Notes: generated by a model not told the origin, from the sequence alone. Positions 44,805 through 56,420 are shown, numbered from the stretch's first letter. The stretch is 64,000 nucleotides of DNA from Enchytraeus crypticus (GCA_905160935.1 CAJHZI010000478.1:1729001-1793000), one strand, 5' to 3'. Numbers and translations: made by a program.

Positions 44805-45045
44805 TCAAATCGTCTCACCGGACTGGAACTCGCTAGTTTCATATAGTGACTCTGGAGTGGGTGGAGCAAGCTACCCCCAGGATAGCGTGGACACGGAATT
44901 TGCTCCCCCACGTCCGAAAACTCATCCATTTCCATGATGGCTTCGTTTCCTGAGCAAGTCACACCGTCTTGACCCAAAGGATCGTATTGAGCCGAGCGAG
45001 CCGATAGGTTCAGGAACATTCTCACTAACTCCACACTCTCCGAAC
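44805..45045 (-). CDS. Candidate host protein-coding exon
   Basis: The minus strand is open for about 80 codons (VELVRMFLNLSARSAQYDPL, then GQDGVTCSGNEAIMEMDEFS, DVGEQIPCPRYPGGSLLHPL and QSHYMKLASSSPVRRF). The region is close to 50% GC against roughly 30-35% on both sides. The frame is cut by an exact GTAAGT donor (44804-44799) after CGATTTGA, before the stop codon, and a CTGTAG acceptor (ending 45046) precedes GTTCGGAG. The polypyrimidine tract upstream of the acceptor is poor. Exon length would be 241 bp, ending in phase 2. The peptide is acidic, Ser/Pro-rich and lacks membrane segments. I do not recognise the family; a cytoplasmic or linker segment of a larger protein is plausible. Partner exons are not in view, so the gene's introns must be long. 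Confidence 0.55.
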
Positions 45046-45081
45046 CTACAGCTATCCGTATAGTTTACTAGAGCATATACT

Positions 45082-45227
45082 CGGCTTCTTTAAACGAATG
45101 GAAAGTCTCAAATTGGGGATTGGCTGGTGGTGTGGTGTGGGAAAAAGAGGATTTGAGACAGTCTATTAGTATCCCGACCCTAGTTATACTGGGATTCAAC
45201 TGAAGATTATGATGATGATGATGATAT
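45082..45227 (+). mobile_element. Element D 3' end with GAT tail
   Basis: AGTATCCCGACCCTAGTTAT, ACTGGGATTCAACTGAAG, then a GAT tract (45208-45225). The ~80 bp upstream (TTGGGGATTGGCTGGTGGTG) may belong to it, but differs from the other copies. Confidence 0.6.
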
Positions 45228-46614
<1,387 letters not shown>

Positions 46615-46628
46615 ATATATATACATAT

Positions 46629-46675
<47 letters not shown>

Positions 46676-46740
46676 TTTATATATATATACCATAGATCTG
46701 CCATTTGGCAGAAGATATTGTATATATATATATATAGTGC
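46615..46740 (+). mobile_element. TA tracts enclosing a SINE-B 3' tail
   Basis: Two TA tracts (46615-46688 and 46720-46738) flank CCATAGATCTGCCATTTGGC, then AGAAGATA. That is the SINE-B hairpin end, with TA rather than GA following it. Confidence 0.65.
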
Positions 46741-46743
46741 ATA

Positions 46744-46992
46744 TCTCTTAGTGCACTGCCTACTGGCAGGTCCATGGTACATAACACCTCCACTCTTCTC
46801 TGTATTCTGCCTTCCTCTTCATTTCCACATATAAGTGGGTCTTTAAATCATCTAACATACCTAATCTCAGCCTGCCCCTGCCTCTTTTTCCTTCCATTCT
46901 ACCTTCTATGACCTCTTTTAATAGACCTTCTCCCCTTAGAATGTGTCCTATCCATCTCTTCTTCCTATTACTTAATACATTTACCACTATGT
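46744..46992 (-). pseudogene. LINE-F C-terminus, best-preserved copy
   Basis: The minus strand is open for 75 codons: NRKKRWIGHILRGEGLLKEV, IEGRMEGKRGRGRLRLGMLD, DLKTHLYVEMKRKAEYREEW and RCYVPWTCQ, stop. The pattern W-I-G-H-x-L-R, then E-G-R-x-x-G-K-R-x-R-G-R, is the familiar tail of endonuclease/reverse-transcriptase polyproteins in many invertebrate LINEs, downstream of the polymerase domain. The stop lies inside the 3' hairpin (CCTGCCAGTAGGCAGTGCAC), so coding sequence and 3' recognition structure overlap. The copy is 5'-truncated. The lack of internal stops suggests recent insertion. The clade is not resolved from this tail alone. Confidence 0.82.
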
Positions 46993-47010
46993 TTTCTTAA
47001 TACATTTATA

Positions 47011-47050
47011 CAGTATATAATATAATACTAATGTATTATATTATATACTG
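47011..47050. repeat. Perfect 18-bp palindrome with 4-base loop
   Basis: 47011-47028 and 47033-47050 are exact reverse complements around TAAT. AT-rich cruciform-type sequence. Confidence 0.95.
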
Positions 47051-47057
47051 CATATAT

Positions 47058-47292
47058 ATTATAATATATATATATATATATATATATCTTCTGCCAAATG
47101 GCAGGTCCATGGTACGTATTCTTACTCAGTAACTCAGAGTCTGCTTTGAGGCTCCATATAGAGCTTTCCATACATCAACCAGTTAATCCCTTCACATAGG
47201 CTTTACCCTATCCATACCTTATCTAGCTTACAGCTTGGTAAATACGGTTACGGTTGTTCTATTCTTCTTTGTCCAGGGCACAACTCTGGAAG
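47058..47292 (-). mobile_element. SINE-B with TA tract at its tail
   Basis: The TA tract (47058-47088) is followed by CTTCTGCCAAATGGCAGGTC (reversed hairpin), AGAGTCTGCTTTGAGGCTCC, GTTAATCCCTTCACATAGG, TAGCTTACAGCTTGG and GTCCAGGGCACAACTCTGG. There is an internal deletion of ~80 bp compared with 11727-12102. Confidence 0.78.
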
Positions 47293-47471
47293 ACACATGT
47301 GCATTGCTATTACGTGCACATTAAATAAACATGTATGATATCGGCCATTATCCAAATGTCAAACAAAAAAGAGCACTGATGTCTTCTTGCCTTCATAAGT
47401 TGTGATAAGATACCTCTAATTATATTATTAAATTATAAATTAATACTTGTACTAGTAACACTACTAAAAAG

Positions 47472-47606
47472 TTAAAGCTAAAACTAAGGCTAACGTCAGT
47501 TTCCTCACTCGAAAGCGATATCAGTGACGGGCGATCCTAGGATTTGATCCATGCACCTACTGATCCGCGGTCGAGTATCTTACCCACTTCGCCACTAGCT
47601 CCGGCC
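47472..47606 (-). mobile_element. SINE-A copy
   Basis: TAAAGCTAAAACTAAGGCTA, ACGTCAGTTTCCTCACTCG, AAAGCGATATCAGTGACGGG, TGATCCGCGGTCGAG and CACTTCGCCACTAGCTCCGG. Full-length; box A and box B (GGATCAAATCC on the minus strand) lightly mutated. Confidence 0.9.
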
Positions 47607-48636
47607 ACTATTACTTTCCAGTCACTAGCTCTCGTACTATTATTATAAAATGTATTTTTTATTAATATTAATATAATAGAGTGTCTTGTTTATATCATAA
47701 TTTTGTTGTCATGTCATCATTTAGCTAGACGTTGTATATTTTATAATTACGTAATGTTGCCCAACATGCATTTTTAAAGCATCCTGGTATGCGATTATCT
47801 GATTGCTGATATTCTATTAATATCTAGCGACGTGACCAAATGAATTTACGAATATTATTTCACAGAAGTGGCACTCGATAACTGCCTTTGATCTCAGCAA
47901 ATATCGCTCGAATGGGTCTCAATATGACCCCATTCCGTTAATCTTTCCGGCTATAAACGATACAGCACAACTTAAGATGTAATAAAGAGCATCGAGAGTA
48001 TTGCATGATAAGTCTCAATGGGTGAAATTCTGTAATAATATGAGTAATTATGTAAAACGAGTAATTATGTAATAAAAAGTAAATGAAAAAGCAAAAAATG
48101 TAGGTTAAATTAATGCTATGGCACAGGGGAGAATACTTTATTTAAATTGACTTCTATCCACATAATTGCAATTGCCTAGAGATAAATTATCAATCAGGAC
48201 AATAGCACAGATGTGGTTAAAAACTGAAAATATTCAATAGAAACATGTAATGCTGACTCAAATTTCACCTATTTGTAATAATTTTTCGGAAACGATATTT
48301 GATAATTTGGGTTCAAAATAATATTATTGGCATAGCAAGTAGAGAATGATAACCATAATGAGTTTTCAACAATCAAACCTAGCATAGTCTAACGATATTC
48401 TGAAGTTTCAATTCTAATGTCTCTGATGAAAATAGAAGAAACAAACTTATAAATATAGATATTGAAGAGATTGTAATAAACCAAAAACAATCAAAGAAAC
48501 TGTTTGCGGTGTTCCATACAATAAAAACCATATGAATTTCTTGACTAATGTGACTGGAGATTGACCTCCAGACGTTCGATCATCAGTTATGTCATGCCCA
48601 TATGGCGCAGGTCCCACGAAGCTCTGACCACAATGC
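47607..48636. other. Unassigned AT-rich stretch
   Basis: Nothing recognised. Confidence 0.5.
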
Positions 48637-48940
48637 TTGGAGCAGTACGCTTTAATTAGACTGAGAGGGAATAAATTAACAGGAATAACCACGCCTATCA
48701 AGGTTAGGCCTTGTTTAACGTCAGTTTCCTGCTCGAATAGCAAGTTACGCAACTGTGATCATAAAATCTTGGCGCAGTACGCTTCAATTAGGCTGAGAGG
48801 GAACAAATTAACAGGAATAACCACACCTATCACGGCAAAGTCCGAGTTCAATGTCAGTTTCCTACTCGAATAGCATGTCAGTGACGGGGACAGCACTGGA
48901 TTGGAAACTTGCACCTACTGATCCTTTGCCGAAAGTCTTG
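48637..48940 (-). mobile_element. 132-bp duplication carrying two SINE 3' cores
   Basis: CAGTACGCTTTAATTAGACT at 48643 recurs as CAGTACGCTTCAATTAGGCT at 48775, a 132-bp period. Each copy runs GGAATAACCAC, then a core (GTTTAACGTCAGTTTCCTGC / TTCAATGTCAGTTTCCTACT). The right copy continues through TGTCAGTGACGGGGACAGCA and a box-B-like GGTGCAAGTTTCC on the minus strand, i.e. a tRNA-type SINE. Confidence 0.7.
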
Positions 48941-49324
48941 CAAACAAGTCGCCGGTTATTTCATGGCAACCATTGCTTTGCAGTTTCACGGCGGATTGAA
49001 GTTGGCACAATAGCGCTTGATGTTGTCATTGTCGAAGATAACACTTTCATTTATGCTGCTGTTATAAAATTATGACTTATCACTTCAAGTTATAAGTTAT
49101 CTGCAAGTGCACCATTTATAAACTAATTCATGCAGAGTTGTTTCGTCAGTTACCACTAGTCCGTAACTACTAAAGTAATTATTTTATAATTAATTATTTC
49201 TTTCGAGCAGTCTTTAATATTTTTTTAAATATTCCAATGAGTGCAAAGGCCTATCAATTTTTTGTAAATATTTCTATTTGTTAAAAAATGTAACAGTGGA
49301 GGATTACGACGATGATGATTTTCA
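48941..49324. other. Unassigned stretch
   Basis: Nothing recognised. Confidence 0.5.
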
Positions 49325-49390
49325 ACTACAAAACAGCAACCAAGATAGGAAACTGTGTAGCACACGCAGTATGTCATGTGTGTAACTATA
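49325..49390 (+). repeat. Repeat E copy 2
   Basis: AACTACAAAACAGCAACCAA, then CGCAGTATGTCATGTGTGTA, matches 19125-19190. It ends directly at the SINE-A start. Confidence 0.6.
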
Positions 49391-49391
49391 C

Positions 49392-49524
49392 CGGCTGGAG
49401 CCAGTGGCGAAGTCGGTAGGACACTCGACAGCGGATCAGTATGTGCGGGGTCAAATCCTGGGCTCGCCCGTCACTGACATCGCTTTCGAGTGAGGAAAAT
49501 GACGTTAACCTTAGCTATTTTAGC
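49392..49524 (+). mobile_element. SINE-A copy, plus strand
   Basis: CGGCTGGAGCCAGTGGCGAA carries box A (TGGCGAAGTCGG). GATCAGTATGTGCGGGG and TCAAATCCTGGGC give box B with one base lost. Then follow CGTCACTGACATCGCTTTCG, AGTGAGGAAAATGACGTTAA and CCTTAGCT. This is the reference orientation for the family: tRNA-like head (~70 nt) plus ~50-nt core, no LINE-like tail. Confidence 0.92.
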
Positions 49525-49789
49525 TTTTTAGAAGGAGCTGATGTGCAAGATGGGGCTAATATTTTAAATATAACAGCTAGACCGATGTAAATCAATTATT
49601 CAAATATCTTTAGGAAGTTGAACTATAATGAACACGCCTTGCTCACAATTTATATATTAAGAAATATTATAGATCGAAAGCAAATATTATACTGCTGTTA
49701 TTTATAAATATTAAGTGACGTAGGGTTTTCCAAAGATTTATAATAGATGATATAAGCTGAAGTTGTAAGTGGGCATAGCTAGGTTATTA

Positions 49790-50570
49790 CGCTGGGTATT
49801 TCCAAAATGACGCGGCTGGCGCGTAAATCGACTAAGCGAGAAGTGCTGTGGTTGGCGGAAGTCGATCGCTCGAGTAGTAAATAAAGCGGCCGTCGATATA
49901 TAGAAAATCAGATTGGGTTCTGCGTGGTTCGTCTGCGCAGTAACTCAGGGAGGCCAGAACCTTCTACGCGATAGTACTGGGAACCGAGGGAGGATAGTAC
50001 GTAATATCCCAATCCCAAGGCAAAAGTACGATTAGTATACAGAAATCTGGTCTTCGTCTAGCCGAAAGCTTTCAAGCTCGCTTGTTAGCCTAGGCTCGTA
50101 GCCCCCGGTATTTGTCTTGTTGTTGTATCGATTTGTTGTATTGTGGTGTTGGCGTCCCCCTGGGTAGGCCCAGGTAAGAGGCTGGTAGTCCACGTCAATA
50201 CTCGGGTCGATTCCGTCTCTGCGGATATTTGCTAAGCGTCTGGGTCGAGTGTGTCTCTGCAGGCGGGAGGCTAACAACGGCATTGCCTGGGTCGAGTTCG
50301 TCTCTGCAGATATTTGCTAAGAGCCTGGGTCGAGTTCGTCTCTGCAGGCGGGATTAGGATTACCAATTGCCAGTTGACTATCAAAAGTGGATTTCTCATC
50401 GACTACACGGAAGGCCAATTATACTACCTTCAGCAAAGGCGAGAGTAGAAACTACGGAAAGACCAATATAGGAAAAGAGATAGGAAAGAATAAGTCTAAA
50501 AAGAAATATAGAAAAGTTTTAATAGGGTAAAGAAGATAAAGTTCGTCGCAGTTAAAACAACCAATCATAT
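49790..50570. other. GC-richer block with 85-bp tandem dimer
   Basis: Composition rises sharply at 49790. Within it, GGGTCGAGTTCGTCTCTGCA-type words occur at 50203, 50241, 50288 and 50326. Positions 1 and 3, and 2 and 4, are each exactly 85 bp apart: a two-part unit duplicated in tandem. A minus-strand frame (50032-50283) overlaps but is not recognised. The block could be the untranslated leader of the element or gene that follows. Confidence 0.55.
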
Positions 50571-50572
50571 AA

Positions 50573-51106
50573 TTATCTACTATACCAGTTTGTAAAACTA
50601 GGAAGCAGGGTAGAAAATCAAACCGTAATCGCCCAAAATATATAGCAGACGTGGAGTACGCTTCCACTCCCGGTTCGGGTCACCATATCACTTCGTCCCG
50701 AGAACCACGAATATCACGGGATAGAATCTACCAAGGGAGCATGGCAGAAACTCAACCGTTGTCGCCTAAATACGTAGAAGACGTGGAGTATGCCTCTACT
50801 CCCGACTCGGGCCAGCGCGGACGCTGTGCACCGGGTTCCCGAGAACCAAATTACGAAGTAGGCAAGGGGGGTTAGACCTTGGCCTACTCAGTCGGAAATG
50901 AACGAGAAAGACCTATCGAGACGGATAGTACCGGGAAAGAAGTATCATCTGAAGACGCAGCAACTCGGTTCCTCCTGACAAGCGGTACCCTTAGTAAAAC
51001 ATTCGACGAAAAAGCTGCCGTCTCGAAGCACTGCCGGCCGGAGAGCGAGTACAGATGTAGACAACCGCTTGAGGACGAACAGCCAGCAAGGCTGTTCACG
51101 ACATGA
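50573..51106 (+). pseudogene. Reading frame with in-frame 44-residue repeat; gag-like or unknown
   Basis: One frame is open from 50573 to 51106, except for a single TAG at 50873. It contains NRPKYIADVEYASTPGSG and, 132 bp on, LSPKYVEDVEYASTPDSG, so a 44-residue unit is duplicated in frame. The second unit begins with ATG (MAETQPLSPKYVEDVEY). After the TAG the frame continues as AYSVGNERERPIETDSTGKE and EDAATRFLLTSGTLSKTFDE. The protein is charged, Pro/Ser-rich and has no membrane segment. GC is clearly above the surroundings. It could be the start of an LTR-element gag, a host exon (a plausible acceptor CTATACCAG ends at 50587), or an unknown element. No LTR pair, primer-binding site or pol domain was found, so no function is assigned. 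Confidence 0.4.
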
Positions 51107-51300
51107 TTATTTACTGAGTAAGACATTTAAATAATTAATCTTTAATTATGGTATTAATTATCCGCTTTTATAAATATAATCAATAAGTATAGAAGTATTT
51201 AGTTGAATATAGCATACTATAAGAATCAAGTGGCCTAGTGAATTCCAAAAGCATAGAAACTGCTATATCTCTGCTAGTCGCAAAATAATGTCAATAATAA

Positions 51301-51435
51301 AGCTGGTAAAGCAAAGGTTAACGTCTTCTTCCTCACTTGAAAGCGAAGTCAGTGACTGGCGAGCCCATATCTTGAATTCCGCACATACTAATCCGCGGGC
51401 GAATGTCTTACCGACCTCGCCACTATCTCCAGCCA
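51301..51435 (-). mobile_element. SINE-A copy
   Basis: AAAGCAAAGGTTAACGTCTT, CTTGAAAGCGAAGTCAGTGA, TTGAATTCCGCACATACTAA and CGACCTCGCCACTATCTCCA. Full-length with scattered substitutions. Confidence 0.88.
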
Positions 51436-51964
51436 GTAAATTAATTAAGTATCCTTAATTAGTAGCCTATTGAGTAGAAAACAAAATGTCAAAATGTTAA
51501 GAATCGTTTCATTGTCATATCTGCGGTAGGGGAGTTTCTTACAATGCTATGTTTGAGTTTATTACAATGTGCGCAGTTATCGTAAGGTTAAATTGCCAAT
51601 TTTACTGCAAAAACTCTGCAAATATTACGCTTAATTATCTCATTGCATTGTATATAAATATATTGTTGTTTTTAGACCTAATTATTAATTATATTTCGTT
51701 AATATTGTAGATTATTTTAAATATTGTATTTTAAATAAAATTTGAAAATCTAATTAGATATAATTAAAGAGTTCTCGCGATGTTAGGAAAATAGGTATAA
51801 ACAAGACAATTGAAAATGTTAAGAGGTAAACATATAGTCAAACTCTTTGACCAGTTACGCAAGTATTTTTAAAATAGTGCTTGAAATAAATTATATGTTT
51901 ACACGATTATATAAATATCCGTTAAGATGCCGCACTATGTGCTATTTAAACTCTAAAACTAAAC
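51436..51964. other. Unassigned AT-rich stretch
   Basis: Nothing recognised. Confidence 0.5.
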
Positions 51965-52065
51965 ACAAGTTTAACGTCCGTTTCCTGCTTGTTAAAATGT
52001 CAGTTTCAAGGAGAGCATTGAAGTTGCATCCTGCACCTATTATCCTAAGTCGAACTACACTTACT
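51965..52065 (-). mobile_element. SINE-A/C-core SINE fragment
   Basis: AAGTTTAACGTCCGTTTCCT is followed by TGTCAGTTTCAAGGAGAGCA and TGAAGTTGCATCCTGCACCT. Minus strand has a worn box B (GCAGGATGCAACTTC). Confidence 0.55.
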
Positions 52066-52865
52066 TTACTTTACTTAACTTAGCTCTTGTACTTAGTTAT
52101 TATAATTTATTTATTACTATACTAGTACAAAAAATGATCCATAACAAATTAATTCAATCACTTTTGAAAAAACCGGAGTTTCAATCGTTTGGCTTGCATA
52201 GCCGTCTTCTACATGAATATGTATAGATCTATTCATGTCATGTCATGTAATAAACCTGGGGCTGGTTCCCGCCAGTTTCTCTAAATATATATATATAATA
52301 TTTCTTACATGTAACAATATAATATAAGAGCTCATAATAAAAGATTTCTATCTTAATTCATTCTATCTTAATACAAGATCTCTTACATTTATATTGCTGG
52401 CCATAAATAGGCCTATAACTTACAGTATACAGGCACAGTATGGTTACGTGTATATCGGTCAGTCGTGAGGGTTAGACTAGGGTACAAATGAGCAGCCTAT
52501 CACTCATCTCTTTATTCACCCTGCTCCAATCTGTTCAGTGGCAGTCGTAAAACGCTGCAAGAATTTACGTTTACAAGAGGAAGATCACTTGCAATAGCCA
52601 GGATGTCCTTCAATTGGGGGAGATATAAAAGATACTAGTGAATATTGATGTCTATTTCGCGAGTCTAAATGTACGATAAAGCCTGATTTTATGCTAGATC
52701 GTGGATGAGTTTGATTGCAATAGAACATTGAGCTACTGCTAAATAAATAAATAAATTTATTATTAATTTAATATCAGTTTAAGGGATATTTCTAGATAGA
52801 TTCCAGGATTTATCATTGCCCCTAATCCCTACCTACTCCTAGTTGTTAGACAATCGTAACAGTTA
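52066..52865. other. Unassigned AT-rich stretch
   Basis: Nothing recognised. Confidence 0.5.
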
Positions 52866-52962
52866 AATCAAGTTTAACGTCAGTTTCCTGCTCGATAGCT
52901 GGTCAATGACGGGTAGAGCTCTGGATTTGAACTCTGCATCTACTTATAGGCAATGGAAAACC
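52866..52962 (-). mobile_element. tRNA-like SINE fragment
   Basis: TCAAGTTTAACGTCAGTTTC, CTGCTCGATAGCTGGTCAAT, GACGGGTAGAGC, then GGATTTGAACTCTGCATCTA. Box B reads GAGTTCAAATCC on the minus strand. Same type as 6130-6235. Confidence 0.65.
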
Positions 52963-53189
52963 TGTCAACAAACCATTATCTAAGCCTATCAACTTATTCA
53001 ATTCAATTAATTTCAAATTCAATTGGCAATAATAATTCAATCGGTAAAATTATTGTGGCACTTAGTCTATAAACATCAACCTTCACTCTGAGAAATGTGA
53101 TCAGTTAGTTACATGGTAAACAATTTTAGAAATCACTGTCTAGTCGTCTGACCTAGTCCTAACAGTATAATCTCGGATTTTATCTTAAA

Positions 53190-53480
53190 GCTAAAATATA
53201 GAACACGGGGGTACAGCCCGCTCAGTCTACCATAAAACCGTTACGTATAGGAAATCTACTCCACGTCGTGCGATTCACGTTCTTGCCTAGAATTCAATTG
53301 ATATTCAGATCGTTCAGCCCAAAGCATTGTCGGCGCTGTGGAGAGAACGCTAATACAATACGAGGTCCTGAAGAGCCTCGGCTTCACTTGTCTTCCGCTT
53401 ATAATTTACGATGTTTCCACACATTTTCTGCGTTTTTAACGCAAAGGTCATGTTTACGCTACTCTAACAGGTAGAGTGGA
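53190..53480. other. GC-richer unassigned patch
   Basis: Contains a 68-codon plus-strand frame (53268-53474) with a CRRCGEN sequence that might recall a zinc-ribbon pair, but no second Cys pair. No splice signals convincing enough to call an exon. Confidence 0.3.
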
Positions 53481-53772
53481 GATGATGCACTAAATTGTGA
53501 GTGCATACTGAGTGCTAATTATGATTCTAAGCCCTGGCTGGGTCCAAGTCTTAAATTTATTAAAAAATTGCCTTCGCAATAATTCATAGTCGCCATCCAC
53601 AATTTATTAATTGCTCAAAACGTATTCAATATTAGATGGGCGTAGTTGATCCGTAGCATATCCGAGATTTTACTCTCTGATCATAGTTCATAGAAGTAGT
53701 ATGATCACTTTATGAGTAGTATGATCACGCTCATAGATGTAGTCAACCACTGGTTCATAGAAAAGTTCATCC

Positions 53773-53852
53773 ATGGGTTTTCAACCGTGGGTTTTCAATC
53801 GTGGGTTTTCATCCATTTGAGTTTTCAACCATGGAATTTCATCACGGGGTTT
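53773..53852. repeat. ~14-bp degenerate repeat
   Basis: GGGTTTTCAACCGT repeated four to five times with drift. Confidence 0.7.
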
Positions 53853-53952
53853 CGCTACATTATCGACAGACCGGTTCACAAAAAATTTACCGAATTCAAC
53901 TCCAGTTCTGACCAGTCATTCATATGTTTTAAGACAGAAAACTTAAAATTCT

Positions 53953-54122
53953 GATTTAGTTCAGATTTATATTCAGTTTAGTTCAGATTTATATTCAGTT
54001 TAGTTCAGATTTATATTCAGTTTAGTTAGATTTATATTCAGTTTAGTTGGATTTATATTCAGTTTAGTTAGATTTATATTCAGTTTAGTTGGATTTATAT
54101 TCAGTTTAGTTAGATTCAGATT
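53953..54122. repeat. 21/22-bp tandem array
   Basis: About eight units of GATTTATATTCAGTTTAGTT, alternating a TTCA and a TTA/TTG junction, so the period switches from 22 to 21 bp part way. Confidence 0.95.
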
Positions 54123-54253
54123 TCAGTTTTACAAACCTTTTAATAAAGAAATAAAGTTGTGAGTCAAAATTAAACAGATTAGTGTTTGTAAACTCATGGC
54201 TATTGGACTGTCGCAAATATAAAAGGTATATTAACCTAAGCATATATAAGGTA

Positions 54254-54345
54254 AGGCTAAACAGCTAATGTTAACGTCAGTTTCCTAACTCGAAAGCGAT
54301 GTAAGTGACGGGCGAGCCCGGGATTTGAACCCCGTACATACTGAT
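54254..54345 (-). mobile_element. SINE-A copy lacking its tRNA head
   Basis: AAGGCTAAACAGCTAATGTT, AACGTCAGTTTCCTAACTCG, AAAGCGATGTAAGTGACGGG and GGGATTTGAACCCCGTACAT, then the match stops. Box B intact, box A absent: 5'-truncated. Confidence 0.85.
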
Positions 54346-54896
54346 AATGTAAGAAGAATATTTTAATATTTTAACAAATTATATAGTCTTTAAATTATTC
54401 GCTCTGTTGCCAATATTTAGTGAAGATTAAAATAAAGTTTAACCATCTACTCAATAAGTTACAATAGCCTTCAAAGTGTATGCTCAAATACAAAATTAAG
54501 TCGTATCATGAGTGACGAGAAGAAATATGCATGCTCTAGTAACAGATGTATAGCTTTATTGAATTGAATTCTTCGTTTGATTGAATATTTGAGCATATTT
54601 GAAGAAATACTAAATATACCGTAATTCTTTATTTTATTCTTGATTTTTTAAATTCTATGATAACTATTTCTATGATACAATTAATATTATAATCAATCTC
54701 ACACTAAAATTATTGTATCAAATTATCGGTATTTATCTTATTCATATTCTGCTATGTATATTTAATATCTCCATGCCATGCTTCAGTAGATTCCAGACTC
54801 GTTTCCTGATTTTTTATTTTTCAGTCGCTCTGCTTTTGAATTTATTTTTGTCCAGTATTCCAGTTCTGCTACACGTCCTCAACCCTCTCTTTCTTA
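54346..54896. other. Unassigned AT-rich stretch
   Basis: Nothing recognised. Confidence 0.5.
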
Positions 54897-54925
54897 ATCT
54901 CTCTCTCTCTCTCTCTCTCTCTATG

Positions 54926-54974
<49 letters not shown>

Positions 54975-55045
54975 TATATATACATGTATATATATATTAT
55001 ATATATACATTATATACATGTATATATATATATTCTTACTCTCTA

Positions 55046-55086
<41 letters not shown>
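54897..55086. repeat. Compound CT-TA-CT microsatellite
   Basis: A CT tract (54897-54922), then TA-rich sequence with ACATGTATATA inserts (54925-55032), then a second CT tract (55049-55086). Confidence 0.95.
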
Positions 55087-55088
<2 letters not shown>

Positions 55089-55321
55089 TCCTGTACCTGT
55101 TGCAGGGTTTTATTTCTGATATTCTTAAGGTCAGTGACCCCTACAATTTGTTTTTGATGGAAGCAAAGCACCGACCATGCTTCGTCCATCACAAGCTTCA
55201 CAGAAAACAATGCATCATCCGGAATGGGGTAACGCTTGAATGATTTCAAACCGATGTTTTTATGTTTTCGTTTTGTAATTGATTGCTTTGATGCTTCGTG
55301 TATATGGACAGAAGCTTAAAA

Positions 55322-55441
55322 ATTTAGTTTAACGTCCACATAGTCTCAAGGAGATACTAGCGTTTCTTTCAAAGACAGCAAGACTGGAATTCGAACACGG
55401 TAGTCTTTATTTAGCAGCAAGCGTTCTATTTACTCTACCAT
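55322..55441 (-). mobile_element. tRNA-like SINE with good pol III boxes
   Basis: On the minus strand TATGGTAGAGTAAATAGAAC (box A region) and, ~45 bases later, GTTCGAATTCC (box B), then a worn spacer and GTGGACGTTAAACT at the 3' end. The boxes are better than in most copies here. Confidence 0.65.
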
Positions 55442-55645
55442 AAAAATGACACAAATGCGTCGAGTGTGCGCATTTTACAAAGAATTGTTATCAAGGTAGA
55501 AAAGACTCAAATAAATTAATGCAGAGGAAACATTAAAATACAATTCTAACTACTCTATCGACATTTTGCTATTTATTATTCAAATACCAAAAGCTCTCTA
55601 ATGTAACTATTTACTAAGAAACAGCTATAATATTCAACAAACTCT

Positions 55646-55765
55646 ATGATCTCTCTCTCTCTCTCTCTCTCTCTCTTAGTGCACTGTCTACTGACAGGTC
55701 CATGGTATATAACGCATCCACTATTCTCTGTCTTTCGCTTTCTCTTCATGTCAACAAACAAGTGG
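55646..55765 (-). mobile_element. LINE-F 3' end, CT tract
   Basis: CT tract (55649-55675), then TTAGTGCACTGTCTACTGAC, AGGTCCATGGTATATAACGC, CACTATTCTCTGTC and TTTCTCTTCATGTCAACAAA. Matches 46744 on until ~55765, where it switches to SINE-B sequence. Confidence 0.75.
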
Positions 55766-56010
55766 ATAACATTACCTTATGTAGTCTATAGCTTGGGAAA
55801 AGTATGGCTTCTAAGGTGGTTTCCCGTTGCATTCCTCAGTTAGGTGGATTAATTACCATTTAATTAGGGAGAAAATATTTCATGGTGAGGTGGGTCCCCT
55901 CTTGCCATCCTCAGCTTCTGCCTTAGTCGCCTCTTACGTACATGCAACACATTCTATGCGGTTGCCCAATTCTTCAGTGGTCCAAGCACACCCGAGCACA
56001 ACACAGGGGT
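55766..56010 (-). mobile_element. SINE-B body joined to a LINE-F tail
   Basis: ATTACCTTATGTAGTCTATA, GCTTGGGAAAAGTATGGCTT, GGTGGTTTCCCGTTGCATTC, TTAGGTGGATTAATTACCAT, GCCTTAGTCGCCTCTTACGT and CCCGAGCACAACACAGGGG. The 5' two thirds of SINE-B, without its own 3' third. Confidence 0.82.
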
Positions 56011-56420
56011 ACATATACTTAATCCACTGTAAATGAGTGGGACGGGATCATTTTCCTCGTCATCTACTGCAAAATTCTTACAGGGAGTATGGCATGATAG
56101 TAGCATGTGTTTTTATTCCGCACCAATGATTTCTCTATGACTGGACCATGATGCAGCTCATTGCAATATCGTATGACGCTTTATTAGCGAGAGAGCTGAC
56201 TCGGAATATAAGGAGATTTATGCCGTCTGTCTGGTAAGAGGCTGACCAATGATCGGCTCCTACATGGAACTCTTCACGATGAAAATCTGGCATCGCTAAT
56301 TTATATGAACTTTATTATGACTAAATCCGACGGAACCACTCATACTAAATTAGATGGTCCATATATGACGCCAACATACTGAAACAGTCCAGTATCCTCA
56401 AGGTACTTGCATTCTAATTG
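56011..56420. other. Unassigned stretch
   Basis: Nothing recognised. Confidence 0.5.

Noticed and set aside
49392..49470. tRNA gene
   Set aside because: Box A and B are present, but the acceptor stem does not pair, the sequence recurs many times and it is fused to the SINE core.
49790..50570. Long terminal repeat
   Set aside because: No second copy in the window, and no convincing primer-binding site or TG...CA ends.
55043..55249. 68-codon minus-strand frame ending in REREREE
   Set aside because: The end is the CT tract and the rest has no recognised domain.
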